Source: Virgibacillus phasianinus
GTDB taxonomy: Bacteria > Bacillota > Bacilli > Bacillales > Amphibacillaceae
NCBI RefSeq assembly: GCF_002216775.1
Contig: NZ_CP022315.1
Coordinates: 3,596,001-3,660,000, forward strand
DNA length: 64,000 bases
Reading direction: 5' to 3'
Shown here: positions 1-9,996 of the stretch, piece after piece
How positions within the stretch are numbered: position 1 is the first letter of the stretch
How the letters are laid out: the number at the start of each line of letters is the position of its first letter
Program-made: the position numbers and the translations under genes
Notes under the pieces: model-generated
Databases searched by the model: none
What the model was told of the DNA's origin: nothing
The model's input: only the letters and a program-made list of their open reading frames with translations

Positions 1-736
1 GGGCGGATTCAAGCCGTTGGATATTTTCCTCAGACGAAATCCCGTAACCTACACGAAAACTGGCAAGCCCATATATTTTTGAGAATGTCCGCATGATGAC
101 CAGATTCGGATATTTTTCAATAAACGGAAGCGAATCATATGGTTCTTCTACATATTCGTAGTAAGCTTCATCAAGCACAACTAATACATCACTCGGAACT
201 TTTTCAAGAAATGCTTGAAGTTCCTTCTTTGGAGTATAACTTCCCGTCGGATTATTTGGGCTGCATACCCAAACTATTGCCGTGTTCTCATCAATTTCCA
301 ACAGCATTTGATGCAAATCATGATAGCCATCGATAAGCTCGACTTCGCGCACCTCAGCTCCTTCGATGACAGCATTGTGTCTATACTGTGGAAAAGTTGG
401 TTTGGCCATTACTGTATTTTTACCATGTTCAAGCATTGCTCTTGAAATAATTTGAATAAGTTCATCTGTACCATTTGAAAAAACAAGCTGTTTTTCGTTC
501 ACGCCTAATACTGAAGCGGTTACCTCCCGTATTTCGGAGGCATTGCCGTCAGGATAAAGAACATAGGATGATTCAAAATTCTTTAGGGCTTCATCGACTT
601 TCGGTGAATAACCATACGGATTCTCGTTCGATGCCAATTTGACAATGGAGTCAAGCTGGTACTCCTTTTTTACATCTTCTATCGACTTACCAGGCTGATA
701 TGGTTGTAATCCTAGAATTTGCTTTTTCCATTTCAT
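1..736 (-). CDS. hisC: Histidinol-phosphate aminotransferase (3' part lost at window edge)
   Basis: A PLP-dependent aminotransferase that makes histidinol phosphate from imidazole-acetol phosphate and glutamate. In Bacillus relatives HisC also serves phenylalanine and tyrosine synthesis. The protein opens [16 protein letters not shown] and shows the family blocks [27 protein letters not shown] and [15 protein letters not shown]; the Schiff-base lysine is in SKIYG. Only about 245 codons lie in the window, so roughly the last 110 residues are outside. The start ATG at 736 has an AAGGAG site. It lies 42 nt behind the DAHP synthase gene on the same strand and is presumably co-transcribed from the tyrosine T-box leader. 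The aromatic context makes an aromatic aminotransferase role likely. Identification is secure. Confidence 0.93.
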   Translation of the reverse strand, partial: MKWKKQILGLQPYQPGKSIEDVKKEYQLDSIVKLASNENPYGYSPKVDEALKNFESSYVLYPDGNASEIREVTASVLGVNEKQLVFSNGTDELIQIISRAMLEHGKNTVMAKPTFPQYRHNAVIEGAEVREVELIDGYHDLHQMLLEIDENTAIVWVCSPNNPTGSYTPKKELQAFLEKVPSDVLVVLDEAYYEYVEEPYDSLPFIEKYPNLVIMRTFSKIYGLASFRVGYGISSEENIQRLESA

Positions 737-778
737 ACCGATTCACTCCTTATTTTTGAAAGGGGCATTAATACCCCC

Positions 779-1873
779 TTACTTATACACAACTTGCTGA
801 ACTAATCTATCTTTAAACGTTTTTAAATCATTGATGAACGTATTGAACTCCGCAATATCCATCTGTTGTGCGGAATCAGATAAAGCAACTGCAGGATCCG
901 GGTGAACTTCTGCCATCACAGCATCCGCGCCAATTGCAAGGGCTGCTTTAGCTGTTGGGAACAGCAAGTCTTTTCTCCCTGTAGAGTGGGTAACGTCAAC
1001 TACAACAGGCAAATGTGTTTCCTGCTTTAAGATTGGCACTGCTGAAATATCCAATGTATTTCGTGTTGCCTTTTCATATGTGCGAATACCGCGCTCACAT
1101 AAAATGATTTGATCGTTCCCTTGTGAAATAATGTACTCCGCTGCATTAACAAATTCGTCAATGGTTGCAGAAAGTCCACGTTTAAGCAGAACAGGCTTTT
1201 TCACTTTTCCAACCGTTTTCAGTAATTCAAAGTTCTGCATGTTACGGGCACCAATTTGAATGACATCAACATAATCCAAAGCTGTTTCAACGTCTTGTGG
1301 TGTGAGAATTTCACTAACAACCGACATTCCCACTTCATCCGCAACCCTTCTTAATATTTGTAAGCCTTCGATTCCAAGCCCCTGGAAATCATATGGAGAA
1401 GTTCTTGGCTTAAACGCACCGCCACGCATCAACGTTAGACCTTGCTGTTTCATTGCCAATGCCACAGCTTTTACTTGTTCATAACCTTCAACTGCACATG
1501 GACCCATAATGAACCGTTGCTCGCCGTCGCCAATTTTTTGGCCATTGACATCAACAATCGTATTTTCGGGGCGGGCCTTCCTAGAAACCAGTAATGCCTT
1601 TTTATGATTATCCTTTTGCAGCTCCAGGCTTGCTTTGAAAATTTCTTTGAAAAGATGTTGTACGGTTGATAATTCAAATGGTCCATTATGGTGGTCATTG
1701 ATCAGATCAAGCGATTGACGTTCACGGACCGGATCGAATCTGGTGATCCCTTGTTTTTCTTTTTGTTTACCAATTTCCTGAACGATCTCTGCACGCTCAT
1801 TTAATAATTTTAAAATTTCTAAGTTAACTCCATCTATCTGATCACGTAATTGTGCTAGTTCGTTTGTACTCAT
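779..1873 (-). CDS. aroA(G): Bifunctional chorismate mutase / 3-deoxy-7-phosphoheptulonate synthase
   Basis: A 364-residue fusion carrying the first step of the shikimate pathway (PEP plus erythrose-4-phosphate to DAHP) and an AroQ-type chorismate mutase. Residues 1-85 are the helical AroQ domain ([20 protein letters not shown]). Residues about 105-360 are the type I-beta DAHP synthase barrel, with [36 protein letters not shown] and DVTHSTGR. In this family the AroQ domain passes on prephenate/chorismate feedback. Length matches the Bacillus enzyme of about 358 residues. The start at 1873 has an AGGAGG-type site. It is the first gene behind two tandem T-boxes with UAC-type specifiers, so its expression should rise when tyrosyl-tRNA is uncharged. 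hisC follows. Confidence 0.95.
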   Translation of the reverse strand: MSTNELAQLRDQIDGVNLEILKLLNERAEIVQEIGKQKEKQGITRFDPVRERQSLDLINDHHNGPFELSTVQHLFKEIFKASLELQKDNHKKALLVSRKARPENTIVDVNGQKIGDGEQRFIMGPCAVEGYEQVKAVALAMKQQGLTLMRGGAFKPRTSPYDFQGLGIEGLQILRRVADEVGMSVVSEILTPQDVETALDYVDVIQIGARNMQNFELLKTVGKVKKPVLLKRGLSATIDEFVNAAEYIISQGNDQIILCERGIRTYEKATRNTLDISAVPILKQETHLPVVVDVTHSTGRKDLLFPTAKAALAIGADAVMAEVHPDPAVALSDSAQQMDIAEFNTFINDLKTFKDRLVQQVVYK

Positions 1874-1947
1874 ACTGTAATTCCTCCTAATATTTTTGTT
1901 ATTTGGTAAAGCCGGGGCGAAAAAAGCATCACCTCTTTCAAGTTAAT

Positions 1948-2190
1948 ATAGTAAAATCGCCCCTGTCGCTCTTTGAAACGACAGGGACGATTCTCACCGT
2001 GGTACCACCCATATTGTGAACATAACTTCTGTCCACCTCTTAACATTGTTAACGATCAAATGACCGTCTTTTTCACCTTTGAAAAAGAAGCTCCAGGAGT
2101 GTAATTCATGCTTATCTTTGGCTGATTCGCACCTACCATCAGCTCGCTGTAACAGGGAGATAAAACACTACTATTTTCCTTTCGTTGCCT
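1948..2190 (-). promoter_or_regulatory. T-box leader 2 (proximal), tyrosine-type, with terminator
   Basis: The conserved T-box GGGTGGTACCACGG lies at about 1996-2011 on the minus strand, followed by a GC-rich hairpin (CCCTGTCG pairing with CGACAGGG, 1959-1988) and a T-rich tract. Stem I with an AG-rich bulge spans about 2095-2185. In the specifier loop the order GAATTACAC places TAC (Tyr) before a conserved purine. It sits directly upstream of aroA(G). Specifier assignment is by inspection, not by folding. Confidence 0.9.
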
Positions 2191-2210
2191 ATAAAAATAT
2201 TCTTTTTTGG

Positions 2211-2450
2211 TATTAAAAAAGTCCCTACTGATTAAACAGTAGGGACGATTATAATCGCGGTACCACCCTAGTTGTGAAAGGAAATCCTTCACCACTTTTA
2301 TCATTGTTAACGATCATAAGACCGTCTTCTCCGCTTTAGCGAAAAAGAAGCTCCAGGAGTGTAATTCGTGCCTTATCTTTGACTGATTCACACCAACCAT
2401 CAGCTCTCTCTGTACAGGGAGATAAGACATTACTGTGTCCCTTCGTTGCT
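2211..2450 (-). promoter_or_regulatory. T-box leader 1 (distal), tyrosine-type, with terminator
   Basis: This is a complete second T-box: the motif AGGGTGGTACCGCG at about 2256-2269, an intrinsic terminator (GTCCCTACTG pairing with CAGTAGGGAC, 2221-2246) followed by a run of Ts, and a Stem I region to about 2450. The specifier loop again reads GAATTACAC, consistent with TAC for tyrosine. It is clearly a duplicate of the proximal T-box; the block around ATTACACTCCTGGAGCTTC is identical in both. Confidence 0.9.
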
Positions 2451-2486
2451 AAAAATTGTTTTAATTTTTCTAAATTATAATTTCAT

Positions 2487-2516
2487 ATTATATGCTCGCT
2501 TAGGATCGTTTGTCAA
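2487..2516 (-). promoter_or_regulatory. Sigma-A promoter of the aro/his T-box operon
   Basis: A consensus -35 TTGACA (2511-2516) and -10 TATAAT (2487-2492) are separated by 18 nt on the minus strand. Transcription would begin about 30 nt before the distal T-box. Confidence 0.85.
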
Positions 2517-2558
2517 CACTAATTTAAAACTTTTTTTAAAATGGGTAAATCCATTTCC

Positions 2559-3731
2559 TTACAAATGAATCTCAAGACCCTGCCGGATTCGTTCCACAGC
2601 CTCGTAGATCCGTTCATTTGGTATGGAAAGAGATAATCGAAAATATCCTTCTCCTCCAGGTCCAAAAATATTTCCGGGGGTGAAAATAATACCTGTTTGT
2701 TCAAACACAGTAGTGACAAATTGCTCCGAAGTAAAACCGTCGGGCACAGGTGCCCAAATAAAAAATCCTGCCCTCGCCGGCTTTGCGGCAATGCCAATCG
2801 ATTGCAAGGCCTCAACCATCGTATCCATGCGTTGTTTATATACATGATTATATTCGGAAACACTGCTTTGATCACTTGTTAAGGCATGGGCAGCAGCTAG
2901 TTGGATTGGTGTAAATACACCTGTGTCAACATTGCTTTTATATATTGATAAGGACTTGATAACATCCTTATTTCCAACAACATAGCCAACGCGCCATCCC
3001 GTCATACTATACGCCTTGGATAATGAGCCAAACTCAACAGCTGTTTCTTTTGCACCTTCTACCTCTAATATACTTGGCGCTATATAATTATTATAGGTCA
3101 CCATATTATATGCTGAATCACTAATAACCAACAGATCATGCTGCTGAGCGAAATCAACCGCCTGCTTGTAGAATGCAATGTCCACCGTAGCCCCTGTTGG
3201 ATTGCTTGGATAGTTGAGAAACATTACTTTTGCTTTTTTTAAAACTTCTTCCCCGACCTGGTCAAAATTTGGTTTAAAGTCATTTGCTGCTTCGAGTGGC
3301 ATATTATGATACTTTCCATCAGCTAAAAGCGTGGCCATCCGGTACACGGGATAGCTCGGATCCGGTCCAAGTACATAATCACCGGGATCAATGACCGATG
3401 GTAATAAATGCCCTATTCCTTCTTTGGAGCCGATTAAGGCCAGAACCTCCGTATCCGGATCGAGCTCTACGTTGTAGGTTTTCTTGTAAAACACTGCAAC
3501 GGCCTTCCTAAATTCCTGACAGCCCGCAAAACTAGGATACTTTAGATTGGCTGGATTCTGCAGTTCCTCGGTAAGTTTATTTACGATATGATTTGGTGTC
3601 GGGAGATCTGGATCACCGACTCCCAAATCAATCACATCGATCCCTGCTTCTAGCGCCTTTTTCTTCATCTTTTGTATTTCCGCAAATTTATAAGGAGGTA
3701 TGTTGGAAAGCCTTGTTGACCTCGTTTTCAT
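2559..3731 (-). CDS. PLP aminotransferase, LL-diaminopimelate / N-acetyl-LL-DAP aminotransferase-like
   Basis: A fold-type I class I/II aminotransferase of 390 residues. Blocks seen are VIDLGVGDPDLPTP near residue 40, the substrate loop around NLKYPSF, FLNYPSNPTGA, VISDSAYNMV and GSLSKAYSMTGWRVGY, which carries the PLP lysine. The opening sequence is typical of Bacillaceae proteins annotated as LL-diaminopimelate aminotransferase. It is divergent from the DAP operon, which encodes the acetylase branch and has no aminotransferase of its own. The best inference is that it supplies the N-acetyl-LL-DAP aminotransferase step (the PatA role). It could instead be a broad aromatic or alanine aminotransferase; substrate cannot be read from sequence. 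No riboswitch is seen in front of it. Confidence 0.8.
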   Translation of the reverse strand: MKTRSTRLSNIPPYKFAEIQKMKKKALEAGIDVIDLGVGDPDLPTPNHIVNKLTEELQNPANLKYPSFAGCQEFRKAVAVFYKKTYNVELDPDTEVLALIGSKEGIGHLLPSVIDPGDYVLGPDPSYPVYRMATLLADGKYHNMPLEAANDFKPNFDQVGEEVLKKAKVMFLNYPSNPTGATVDIAFYKQAVDFAQQHDLLVISDSAYNMVTYNNYIAPSILEVEGAKETAVEFGSLSKAYSMTGWRVGYVVGNKDVIKSLSIYKSNVDTGVFTPIQLAAAHALTSDQSSVSEYNHVYKQRMDTMVEALQSIGIAAKPARAGFFIWAPVPDGFTSEQFVTTVFEQTGIIFTPGNIFGPGGEGYFRLSLSIPNERIYEAVERIRQGLEIHL

Positions 3732-3866
3732 GGAATAAAGCCCCCAGTTTTTATTTATACTTAGGTAAAGTATAATCTATGATTGATTGTGATGATATAT
3801 CATACTAAGTCGTTTTTTATTCGTCAAGGACTTTGCTACCCATTCACAAAAAATAAAAATTCAGGG

Positions 3867-3895
3867 TTTACAATTCTTTGAAACTTTCGTATAAT
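3867..3895 (+). promoter_or_regulatory. Sigma-A promoter of the lysine/DAP operon
   Basis: TTTACA (3867-3872) and TATAAT (3890-3895) are separated by 17 nt and lie about 35 nt before the lysine riboswitch. Confidence 0.85.
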
Positions 3896-3927
3896 CGAAT
3901 ACAACTTTAACAAAACAACTGAATAAG

Positions 3928-4098
3928 TAATGGATGAGGAGCAGAAATCATCAGTACCTTATTACGTAAAATCTGTAAATTGTAATAAGCGAAAGGGAAA
4001 TTTGCCGAAACAATGTTCTGTTTACAGACAGACATCGTTGGACTGTAGATTAATAGTGTGCGGTCTGTCATTATTCTAGTAATAATGGAGTGCTTCCA
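3928..4098 (+). promoter_or_regulatory. Lysine riboswitch (L-box)
   Basis: Conserved L-box blocks occur in order: GATGAGGAGCAGAAATCATC with AGTA following, AAGCGAAAGGGAAATTTGCC with GAA following, CATCGTTGGACTGTA, the closing CTGTCA segment and TGGAGTGCTTCC. It precedes lysC and is followed by an intrinsic terminator. Lysine binding is expected to stabilise that terminator and shut off the DAP operon. Confidence 0.93.
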
Positions 4099-4121
4099 CT
4101 TGTATATAAGACACATCATAA

Positions 4122-4153
4122 AACAAGTCGGCATGCGCTGGCTTGTTTTTTTA
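4122..4153 (+). terminator. Terminator of the lysine riboswitch
   Basis: AACAAGTC pairs with GGCTTGTT around a 10-nt loop, and seven Ts follow. It forms the off-state of the riboswitch expression platform, about 70 nt before lysC. Confidence 0.88.
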
Positions 4154-4220
4154 ATACAAAAGCGCGGGGCACCCGTTAATTGGCAAGTTTTGATCAACAG
4201 GGAAAGAGGGCAATTAGTTT

Positions 4221-5423
4221 ATGGAAAGAAGCATACTAAAATTTGGTGGCACAAGTGTAAGCAGCCTCGGGAAAATCAAAGAAATTGCGAATTACCTAAA
4301 AAAGCGGGTGGAACAGGGTGAACAGCTGGTTGTCGTTGTCAGTGCAATGGGCAAAACAACGGATCAACTTTTACAACAAGTAAGCTCGATTACCAGTACA
4401 CCAAATGAACAGGATTTGGCTGTTCTGCTTACGACTGGTGAACAACAAACCATTTCCTACCTGTCCATTGTCTTAAATGATATGGCTGTTAAGTCAAAGC
4501 CGCTGACCGGGTATCAGGCTGGTATCGAAACAGTTGGCCACCACTTGAAAAGCAAGATTTCGAGAATCAATAATACATTGTTTGAACAACTTTTTGAAAC
4601 ATACAACGTCCTGATTGTTGCTGGCTTCCAAGGGTTCAATACCAACAATGAAATCACGACACTTGGCCGTGGCGGCTCTGATACAACGGCAATTGCACTT
4701 GCCGCTGCACATGAATGCCCCTGTGAAATTTATACAGACGTTGCCGGAGTATACAGTACCGACCCAAGAATCTATCCGCAGGCAAAACGCCTTGACTCGG
4801 TGTCCTATGAAGAAATGATGGAAATGAGTGCTCTCGGTGCTGGAGTTCTTGTAACGAGAAGTGTAGAAATCGCTAAGAACTACAACATTCCAATTTACTT
4901 AGGCAAAACATTATCAGACGCGAAAGGAACGTGGATTATGTCACAAACAGAAATGCTGGAGAAAAAAGCAGTCACAGGTGTTGCGCTTGATAAAGATATG
5001 ATTCACGTGACATTGAACTACCCACATTATGATACAAGTTTAATGGATGCAGCATTTATTAATTTGGAACAGGAAGAAATCAATGTTGATATGATTTCAC
5101 AAATAGTCAACAATGAGGGGCTTCAGTTGTCATTCACGATGAAAGATACGGAAGAGCGGCAATTACATACTATCTTCTTCCGTCTCAAGCAGGATTATCC
5201 TAGCCTGTATTATAAAATTGAAAACCATTTTGTGAAGGTCTCGGTAATCGGTTCAGGCATGCGTGATATGACTGGAGTCGCATCCAAAGTGTTTCGAACA
5301 CTGATAGAAGCGGACATTCCTTTTTATCAGGTCACAACATCAGAGATCAGCATATCTTATGTAGTAGATGCAAGAAACAGTGAAAAAGCGGCACATCTAT
5401 TGTGTGAACGCTTTGAATTATAA
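4221..5423 (+). CDS. lysC: Aspartate kinase (lysine-branch)
   Basis: Phosphorylates aspartate, the entry step to DAP/lysine, threonine, methionine and ectoine precursors. It has 400 residues. KFGGTSVSSLG at residues 7-17 is the nucleotide-binding start; VVVVSAMGKTTD, TLGRGGSDTTA and YTDVAGVYSTDPR complete the kinase domain. Two ACT regulatory domains occupy about residues 265-400 (VTGVALDKDMIHVTL, VKVSVIGSGMRDMTGVA). It is first in the operon behind the lysine riboswitch. The start at 4221 is supported by AAAGAGGG 10 nt upstream. In Bacillus an internal start gives a beta subunit made of the ACT region; that was not tested here. Confidence 0.95.
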   Translation: MERSILKFGGTSVSSLGKIKEIANYLKKRVEQGEQLVVVVSAMGKTTDQLLQQVSSITSTPNEQDLAVLLTTGEQQTISYLSIVLNDMAVKSKPLTGYQAGIETVGHHLKSKISRINNTLFEQLFETYNVLIVAGFQGFNTNNEITTLGRGGSDTTAIALAAAHECPCEIYTDVAGVYSTDPRIYPQAKRLDSVSYEEMMEMSALGAGVLVTRSVEIAKNYNIPIYLGKTLSDAKGTWIMSQTEMLEKKAVTGVALDKDMIHVTLNYPHYDTSLMDAAFINLEQEEINVDMISQIVNNEGLQLSFTMKDTEERQLHTIFFRLKQDYPSLYYKIENHFVKVSVIGSGMRDMTGVASKVFRTLIEADIPFYQVTTSEISISYVVDARNSEKAAHLLCERFEL

Positions 5424-5438
5424 ATGGAGGTTGTTTAA

Positions 5439-6425
5439 ATGGTAAAAATTGCTGTTGTAGGTGCTACAGGACTTGTAGGCCGGAAAATGATTGACGTGCT
5501 TGAGAAAAAAGATATCCCCTGTGATGAACTTGTGCTCTTTTCATCCAGCCGCTCTGCAGGGAAAGAATTAACATTCAGAAACAAAACATACCGTGTAGAA
5601 GAATTAACGGAGGCAAGAACAGCAGAAGGTTTTGATTATGTGCTTATGTCAGCGGGTGGCAGTACAAGCTTGAAATTCTCCCCCTTGTTTGAACAAAACG
5701 GTGCAATTGTTATTGATAATTCGAGTGCTTTTCGAATGGATCCAACCATCGACTTAATTGTTCCGGAAGTAAATAGGCCCGTGCTTAACCGAAAAATTAT
5801 TGCCAATCCGAATTGTTCCACTATCCAGTCGGTTATCCCGTTAAAAGTGCTGGAAGATGCATTCGGCGTCAAACGTGTAAGCTATACGACATACCAGGCA
5901 GTTTCAGGATCTGGTGTAAATGGTATTCAGGATTTAAAACGCGGCGAGAATGGTGAAGCACCTATGAACTACCCTCACCCTATTTATAATAACGCCATCC
6001 CGCACATTGACGTGTTCTTTGAAGATGGCTACACAAAAGAAGAAGTGAAAATGATCGAGGAAACAAGGAAAATCCTGGGGCTGAACGAATTGAAAGTAAC
6101 TGCCACTTGTGTCCGGGTCCCCGTTGAGAACAGTCATGGTGTAGCAATGAACGTAACATTAGACGATTCGCCTTCAGTTGCAGAATTAAAGCAAGTATTT
6201 GATCAGAATGACCATGTTGTCTTACAGGATGACCCGCAAAATAATGTCTATCCAACGCAACTGGGATCAGCAGGCAAAGAAGATGTATTTGTTGGTCGTA
6301 TCCGCAAAGATGAAAGCATGGAAAACACATATCATTTATGGGTGACAAGTGACAATTTACTAAAAGGCGCGGCATTAAACGCCGTACAAATTCTACAACA
6401 ACTTATTGATACGAAAGAAGGATAA
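5439..6425 (+). CDS. asd: Aspartate-semialdehyde dehydrogenase
   Basis: Reduces aspartyl phosphate to aspartate semialdehyde with NADPH. It has 328 residues. The nucleotide motif GATGLVG is at residues 8-14 and the catalytic cysteine is Cys126 in NPNCSTIQ. The substrate-binding region GSGVNGIQDL and the conserved VRVPVENSHG follow. It lies 15 nt after lysC with a GGAGGT site and is translated in the same operon. The product is shared by the DAP branch that follows and by ectoine synthesis encoded 37 kb away. Confidence 0.95.
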   Translation: MVKIAVVGATGLVGRKMIDVLEKKDIPCDELVLFSSSRSAGKELTFRNKTYRVEELTEARTAEGFDYVLMSAGGSTSLKFSPLFEQNGAIVIDNSSAFRMDPTIDLIVPEVNRPVLNRKIIANPNCSTIQSVIPLKVLEDAFGVKRVSYTTYQAVSGSGVNGIQDLKRGENGEAPMNYPHPIYNNAIPHIDVFFEDGYTKEEVKMIEETRKILGLNELKVTATCVRVPVENSHGVAMNVTLDDSPSVAELKQVFDQNDHVVLQDDPQNNVYPTQLGSAGKEDVFVGRIRKDESMENTYHLWVTSDNLLKGAALNAVQILQQLIDTKEG

Positions 6426-6428
6426 AAT

Positions 6429-7310
6429 ATGGCTCATATATTCACCGGGATTGGTGCAGCCGTCCCGATACCCTTTAGCGATGAAAAGCCCGATTACAAT
6501 AGCTTTCAGCGTCATTTACAGTTTTTAATGGAGAACAATATCCAGTGTCTTGTTATTAATGGCACTACTGGCGAAGGGTCCACACTGTCACTTGAAGAGA
6601 AAAATCATCTACTGGAAATCGCGGTTGAAACGGCTGCTGGAAAGGTGCCTGTAATTGCAGGCACTGGCTCCAATTCAACAAAGGCATCCATTGAAGCTTC
6701 AAAGGCAGCCAAAAATATCGGCGTTGATGGCCTGTTACTCATTACACCATATTACAATAAGACAAGCCAACGCGGACTGATTGAGCACTTCACATCAATC
6801 GTGGATTCCACAGGCCTGCCAGCCATTTTGTATAACGTTCCCTCAAGGACAGGTATGACGATTGAACCAGAGACAGTAAAAGCACTTAGTAAACATAAAT
6901 ACATCGTGGGTCTAAAAGATGCAACTGGTGATTTGAATTATTTTTCAAAAGCAAAATTGCTGACAGATGAATCGTTTGCATTTTACAGCGGAAATGATGA
7001 TACGGCACTTCCCTATCTGGCTCTTGGTGGCGATGGCGTTATCTCGGTCGCTGCAAATGCTCTGCCAAATGAGTTCCAAACGATGTACGAGCGTTCAATT
7101 GATAACCTGAATGAAGCAAAAGCAATCCATTATCGGCTGTATCCACTACTGACAGCGCTTGGTGTTGATGTCAACCCAATTCCGATTAAGGTACTGACCG
7201 CACATCTTGGGTTTGGCAGCTATGATCTTCGCCTACCACTTGTGCCGCTTGAAGCAAATGAACAACAAAAACTGATTGAGACATTCGATTTGATGAAAGC
7301 AGGTGCATAA
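6429..7310 (+). CDS. dapA: 4-hydroxy-tetrahydrodipicolinate synthase
   Basis: Condenses aspartate semialdehyde with pyruvate, the first committed DAP step. This is a 293-residue TIM-barrel aldolase. [10 protein letters not shown] (45-54) is the pyruvate-binding loop, Tyr135 lies in YNVPSRTG, and the Schiff-base lysine is Lys163 in GLKDATGD. It starts 3 nt after the asd stop, so translational coupling is likely. Length and motifs are normal for Bacillales. Confidence 0.95.
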   Translation: MAHIFTGIGAAVPIPFSDEKPDYNSFQRHLQFLMENNIQCLVINGTTGEGSTLSLEEKNHLLEIAVETAAGKVPVIAGTGSNSTKASIEASKAAKNIGVDGLLLITPYYNKTSQRGLIEHFTSIVDSTGLPAILYNVPSRTGMTIEPETVKALSKHKYIVGLKDATGDLNYFSKAKLLTDESFAFYSGNDDTALPYLALGGDGVISVAANALPNEFQTMYERSIDNLNEAKAIHYRLYPLLTALGVDVNPIPIKVLTAHLGFGSYDLRLPLVPLEANEQQKLIETFDLMKAGA

Positions 7311-7311
7311 C

Positions 7312-8043
7312 ATGAAAATCCTTCTTTTGGGATACGGAGCAATGAACAAGCGAGTTGCGAGGCTCGCTGAAGAACGTGGGCACGAATTAGCCGGGGTGGC
7401 ACTAAAAAAGGAAAAAGGAGATGTCCCATATCCCATTTTTACTGATTTCAACAAGCTGCCGGATGCAGATGTATTAATTGATTTTTCCCATCCGGACTTG
7501 ACGAAACACCTGCTTGAGGCGGACGTAAACCTTCCGCTTGTCATTGCCACAACCGGGGAAAAAGAAGTCATTGTCAACATGATGGAAGAAAAATCCAGAT
7601 ACCTGCCAACATTTTATAGTGCAAATATGAGCTATGGGGTGCATATACTGAAACAGATTGTTGAGTTTGCTACCCCCCTGCTCAACTCATACGATATTGA
7701 ACTGACAGAGCGCCATCACAACAAAAAAGTGGATGCACCAAGCGGCACATTAGTAAAGCTTTATGATGCAATCAAAGGAATTAGAGAAAATGCTGAACCT
7801 ATGTATAACCGTCATACATATGATGAAAAGCGTAAGGAAAATGAAATTGGCATCCATTCCCTTCGTGGCGGTACGATTGTCGGTGAGCACGAAGCTTTAT
7901 ACGCTGGTCATGATGAAGTCATCACCATCCAGCATAAGGCTCAGTCAAAAGATATATTTGCAAACGGTGCGATAGATGTCGCGGAAAAACTTATCAATAA
8001 GGAACACGGTTTTTATACTTACACAAATTTAGGAGATGAATAG
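7312..8043 (+). CDS. dapB: 4-hydroxy-tetrahydrodipicolinate reductase
   Basis: Reduces 4-hydroxy-tetrahydrodipicolinate to tetrahydrodipicolinate with NAD(P)H. I take the ATG at 7312, one base after the dapA stop, giving 243 residues that begin [21 protein letters not shown], a slightly degenerate Rossmann loop. An in-frame upstream ATG at 7303 lies within dapA and is less likely. The catalytic signature [17 protein letters not shown] is intact, as is the [13 protein letters not shown] block. The protein is about 20 residues shorter than the B. subtilis enzyme, as in staphylococcal DapB. Confidence 0.93.
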   Translation: MKILLLGYGAMNKRVARLAEERGHELAGVALKKEKGDVPYPIFTDFNKLPDADVLIDFSHPDLTKHLLEADVNLPLVIATTGEKEVIVNMMEEKSRYLPTFYSANMSYGVHILKQIVEFATPLLNSYDIELTERHHNKKVDAPSGTLVKLYDAIKGIRENAEPMYNRHTYDEKRKENEIGIHSLRGGTIVGEHEALYAGHDEVITIQHKAQSKDIFANGAIDVAEKLINKEHGFYTYTNLGDE

Positions 8044-8046
8044 ACC

Positions 8047-8763
8047 ATGAAAGAATTTACTGCAGAAGAAATTATCCAATATATCAGCGATTCTGAAAAG
8101 AAAACTCCACTCAAAATTTATGTGAACACAGGCTTTAAAAAAGAGGAATTTCCAGGTCATTTCAAAGTTTACGGCTCAAACGACTCCTATACCATTTTTG
8201 CTGACTTGCAGGACTGGAAGCCTTTCTATGAAGCTAATAAGGATAAACTTGCTGATCATGTTATTGAACAGGACCGCAGGAACAGTGCCATTCCACTTCT
8301 TGACGCTACCGAAGTTAATGCTCGGATCGAGCCGGGCGCATTCATCCGTGAACACGCCGTAATTGAGAAAAATGCAGTTATCATGATGGGTGCTGTCATT
8401 AATATTGGTGCGGTTGTCGGTGAAGGCACGATGATTGATATGAACGCTGTACTTGGCGGACGTGCAACAACAGGTAAAAACGTACATGTCGGTGCTGGCG
8501 CAGTTTTGGCCGGTGTAATTGAACCACCAAGTGCAAGTCCTGTTGTAGTAGAAGATGATGTCCTAATCGGAGCAAACGCCGTCATACTGGAAGGTGTTAC
8601 AGTCGGAGCAGGTGCCGTAGTGGCAGCGGGAAGCATTGTAACGGAAGATGTTCCTGCAGGCGCAGTTGTCGCAGGTGTACCCGCACGCGTAATCAAACAG
8701 GCTAGCGACGTCCAAGGTGGCAAAAGGGAAATTGTGCAGGCGCTTAGGAAATTAAATCAGTAA
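8047..8763 (+). CDS. dapH: Tetrahydrodipicolinate N-acetyltransferase
   Basis: Acetylates tetrahydrodipicolinate with acetyl-CoA, which commits the cell to the acetylase variant of the DAP pathway typical of Bacillales. It has 238 residues. The N-terminal domain (about 1-90) is followed by left-handed beta-helix hexapeptide repeats (residues about 95-220: [37 protein letters not shown]). The loop and C-terminal segment [10 protein letters not shown] are typical. It starts 3 nt after dapB. The same family is often labelled dapD in staphylococci. Confidence 0.94.
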   Translation: MKEFTAEEIIQYISDSEKKTPLKIYVNTGFKKEEFPGHFKVYGSNDSYTIFADLQDWKPFYEANKDKLADHVIEQDRRNSAIPLLDATEVNARIEPGAFIREHAVIEKNAVIMMGAVINIGAVVGEGTMIDMNAVLGGRATTGKNVHVGAGAVLAGVIEPPSASPVVVEDDVLIGANAVILEGVTVGAGAVVAAGSIVTEDVPAGAVVAGVPARVIKQASDVQGGKREIVQALRKLNQ

Positions 8764-8850
8764 AAGAGTAATAGTCTCCCGAGTTCAGGCGCATCCTTCC
8801 TTAGTCAGGAAGCGGCACATACCAATCAATCAATTTTTGGAGTGAAAAAT

Positions 8851-9996
8851 ATGGAGTTAGAACAAACCTTAACAGAACATCGAAGACAACTTCATCAAAT
8901 ACCTGAACTTGGCTTTCAGGAATTTAAAACTGCAGCGTATATTAGAAAGACACTGGATAAGCTTGATATCTCCTATTTAACGCCAATGGAAACAGCAACT
9001 ATCGTTTTTTTGAAAGGTAATTCTGATATGACGCTTGGTTTCCGTGCGGATATTGACGGACTCCCCATTGAGGAGGCAAACGACATCCCGTTTAGGTCTC
9101 AGCACAATGGCATCATGCATGCGTGTGGCCATGATGGTCATACAGCGATGCTTCTTGCGTTTGCTGAAAGATGCAGAAACATGCAAGATACAAAGTCGTT
9201 ACCACATAATGTTCTATTAATCTTTCAACCATCTGAGGAATCAATGGGGGGCGCCAACTATTTGACCAGCACATTCCCGTTTCACGATTATGCACCAGCG
9301 GCGATTTTCGGGTTGCATCTAATGCCCGATAATCCTGTGGGCACATTCCTAACTAAAAGCGGACCGCTGACGGCGAGTGCAACCGAATACCGGATCTACA
9401 TAGATGGCACTTCTGCGCACGTTGCCAACAAAGAAAATGGCGCAAGTGCGCTCGGTGCATTGAACCATATAGTGACCCAAATCCAGCAGCTTCAAAATTT
9501 TCATTTGAGTGGTCTGAATCAGAACATTATCCATATTGGCAAGATACAAGCGGGGGAAGCAATCAATACCGTCGCATCAGCCGGCTATCTGGAAGGAACA
9601 ATCCGGACGTATGACATGAAAGACCTTGCAACGGTTCAGGATAAACTAAATAGCATCGTGCAAAGCAGTGACTTATTGTTCAATACCAATTGCCGCGTTG
9701 AATTCGCGGAAGGCTATCCGCCGGTTATAAACGCTAAACAGCTCTTACCACTTAGTTCAGTTTGTGCCAAAGCTGCGGGGCTTGAAGTGATCATCAAGAA
9801 TAAGCCATATCTATTTGGGGAAGATTTCTCCTTTTACAGTAAGGTTGCCACAACGCATTTTGCCTTTATGGGTGTGCAAAATGAAAATCATACAAGCGGA
9901 CTCCATACCTCATCATTTAACTTTGATGAAAAATCTTTGGTTTATGGTGTCCATTACTATGTAAAAATACTTGAAAAGTTTGGTGAAGTAAAATGA
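8851..9996 (+). CDS. dapL: N-acetyldiaminopimelate deacetylase (M20 family)
   Basis: Removes the acetyl group from N-acetyl-LL-diaminopimelate. It is an M20D/amidohydrolase-type metalloprotein of 381 residues. The metal-binding motif HACGHDGH is at residues 90-97, LIFQPSEES supplies the acidic residues, and FGEDFSFY lies near the C terminus. I place the start at ATG 8851, which has TTGGAGTG 6-10 nt upstream, rather than the GTG at 8842. The 87-nt gap after dapH holds only the SD region. Its stop overlaps the next start (ATGA), so coupled translation is expected. With dapH it defines the acetylase pathway. Confidence 0.92.
   Translation: MELEQTLTEHRRQLHQIPELGFQEFKTAAYIRKTLDKLDISYLTPMETATIVFLKGNSDMTLGFRADIDGLPIEEANDIPFRSQHNGIMHACGHDGHTAMLLAFAERCRNMQDTKSLPHNVLLIFQPSEESMGGANYLTSTFPFHDYAPAAIFGLHLMPDNPVGTFLTKSGPLTASATEYRIYIDGTSAHVANKENGASALGALNHIVTQIQQLQNFHLSGLNQNIIHIGKIQAGEAINTVASAGYLEGTIRTYDMKDLATVQDKLNSIVQSSDLLFNTNCRVEFAEGYPPVINAKQLLPLSSVCAKAAGLEVIIKNKPYLFGEDFSFYSKVATTHFAFMGVQNENHTSGLHTSSFNFDEKSLVYGVHYYVKILEKFGEVK

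Noticed and set aside
2056-2304. 82-codon open frame inside the tandem T-box region
   Set aside because: It runs through conserved T-box structure in the leader RNA; conservation there is explained by RNA function.
8256-8723. Minus-strand 155-codon open frame antisense to dapH
   Set aside because: It is a shadow of the hexapeptide-repeat codons of DapH; composition is Thr/Ala/Pro-rich low complexity and it has no ribosome site.
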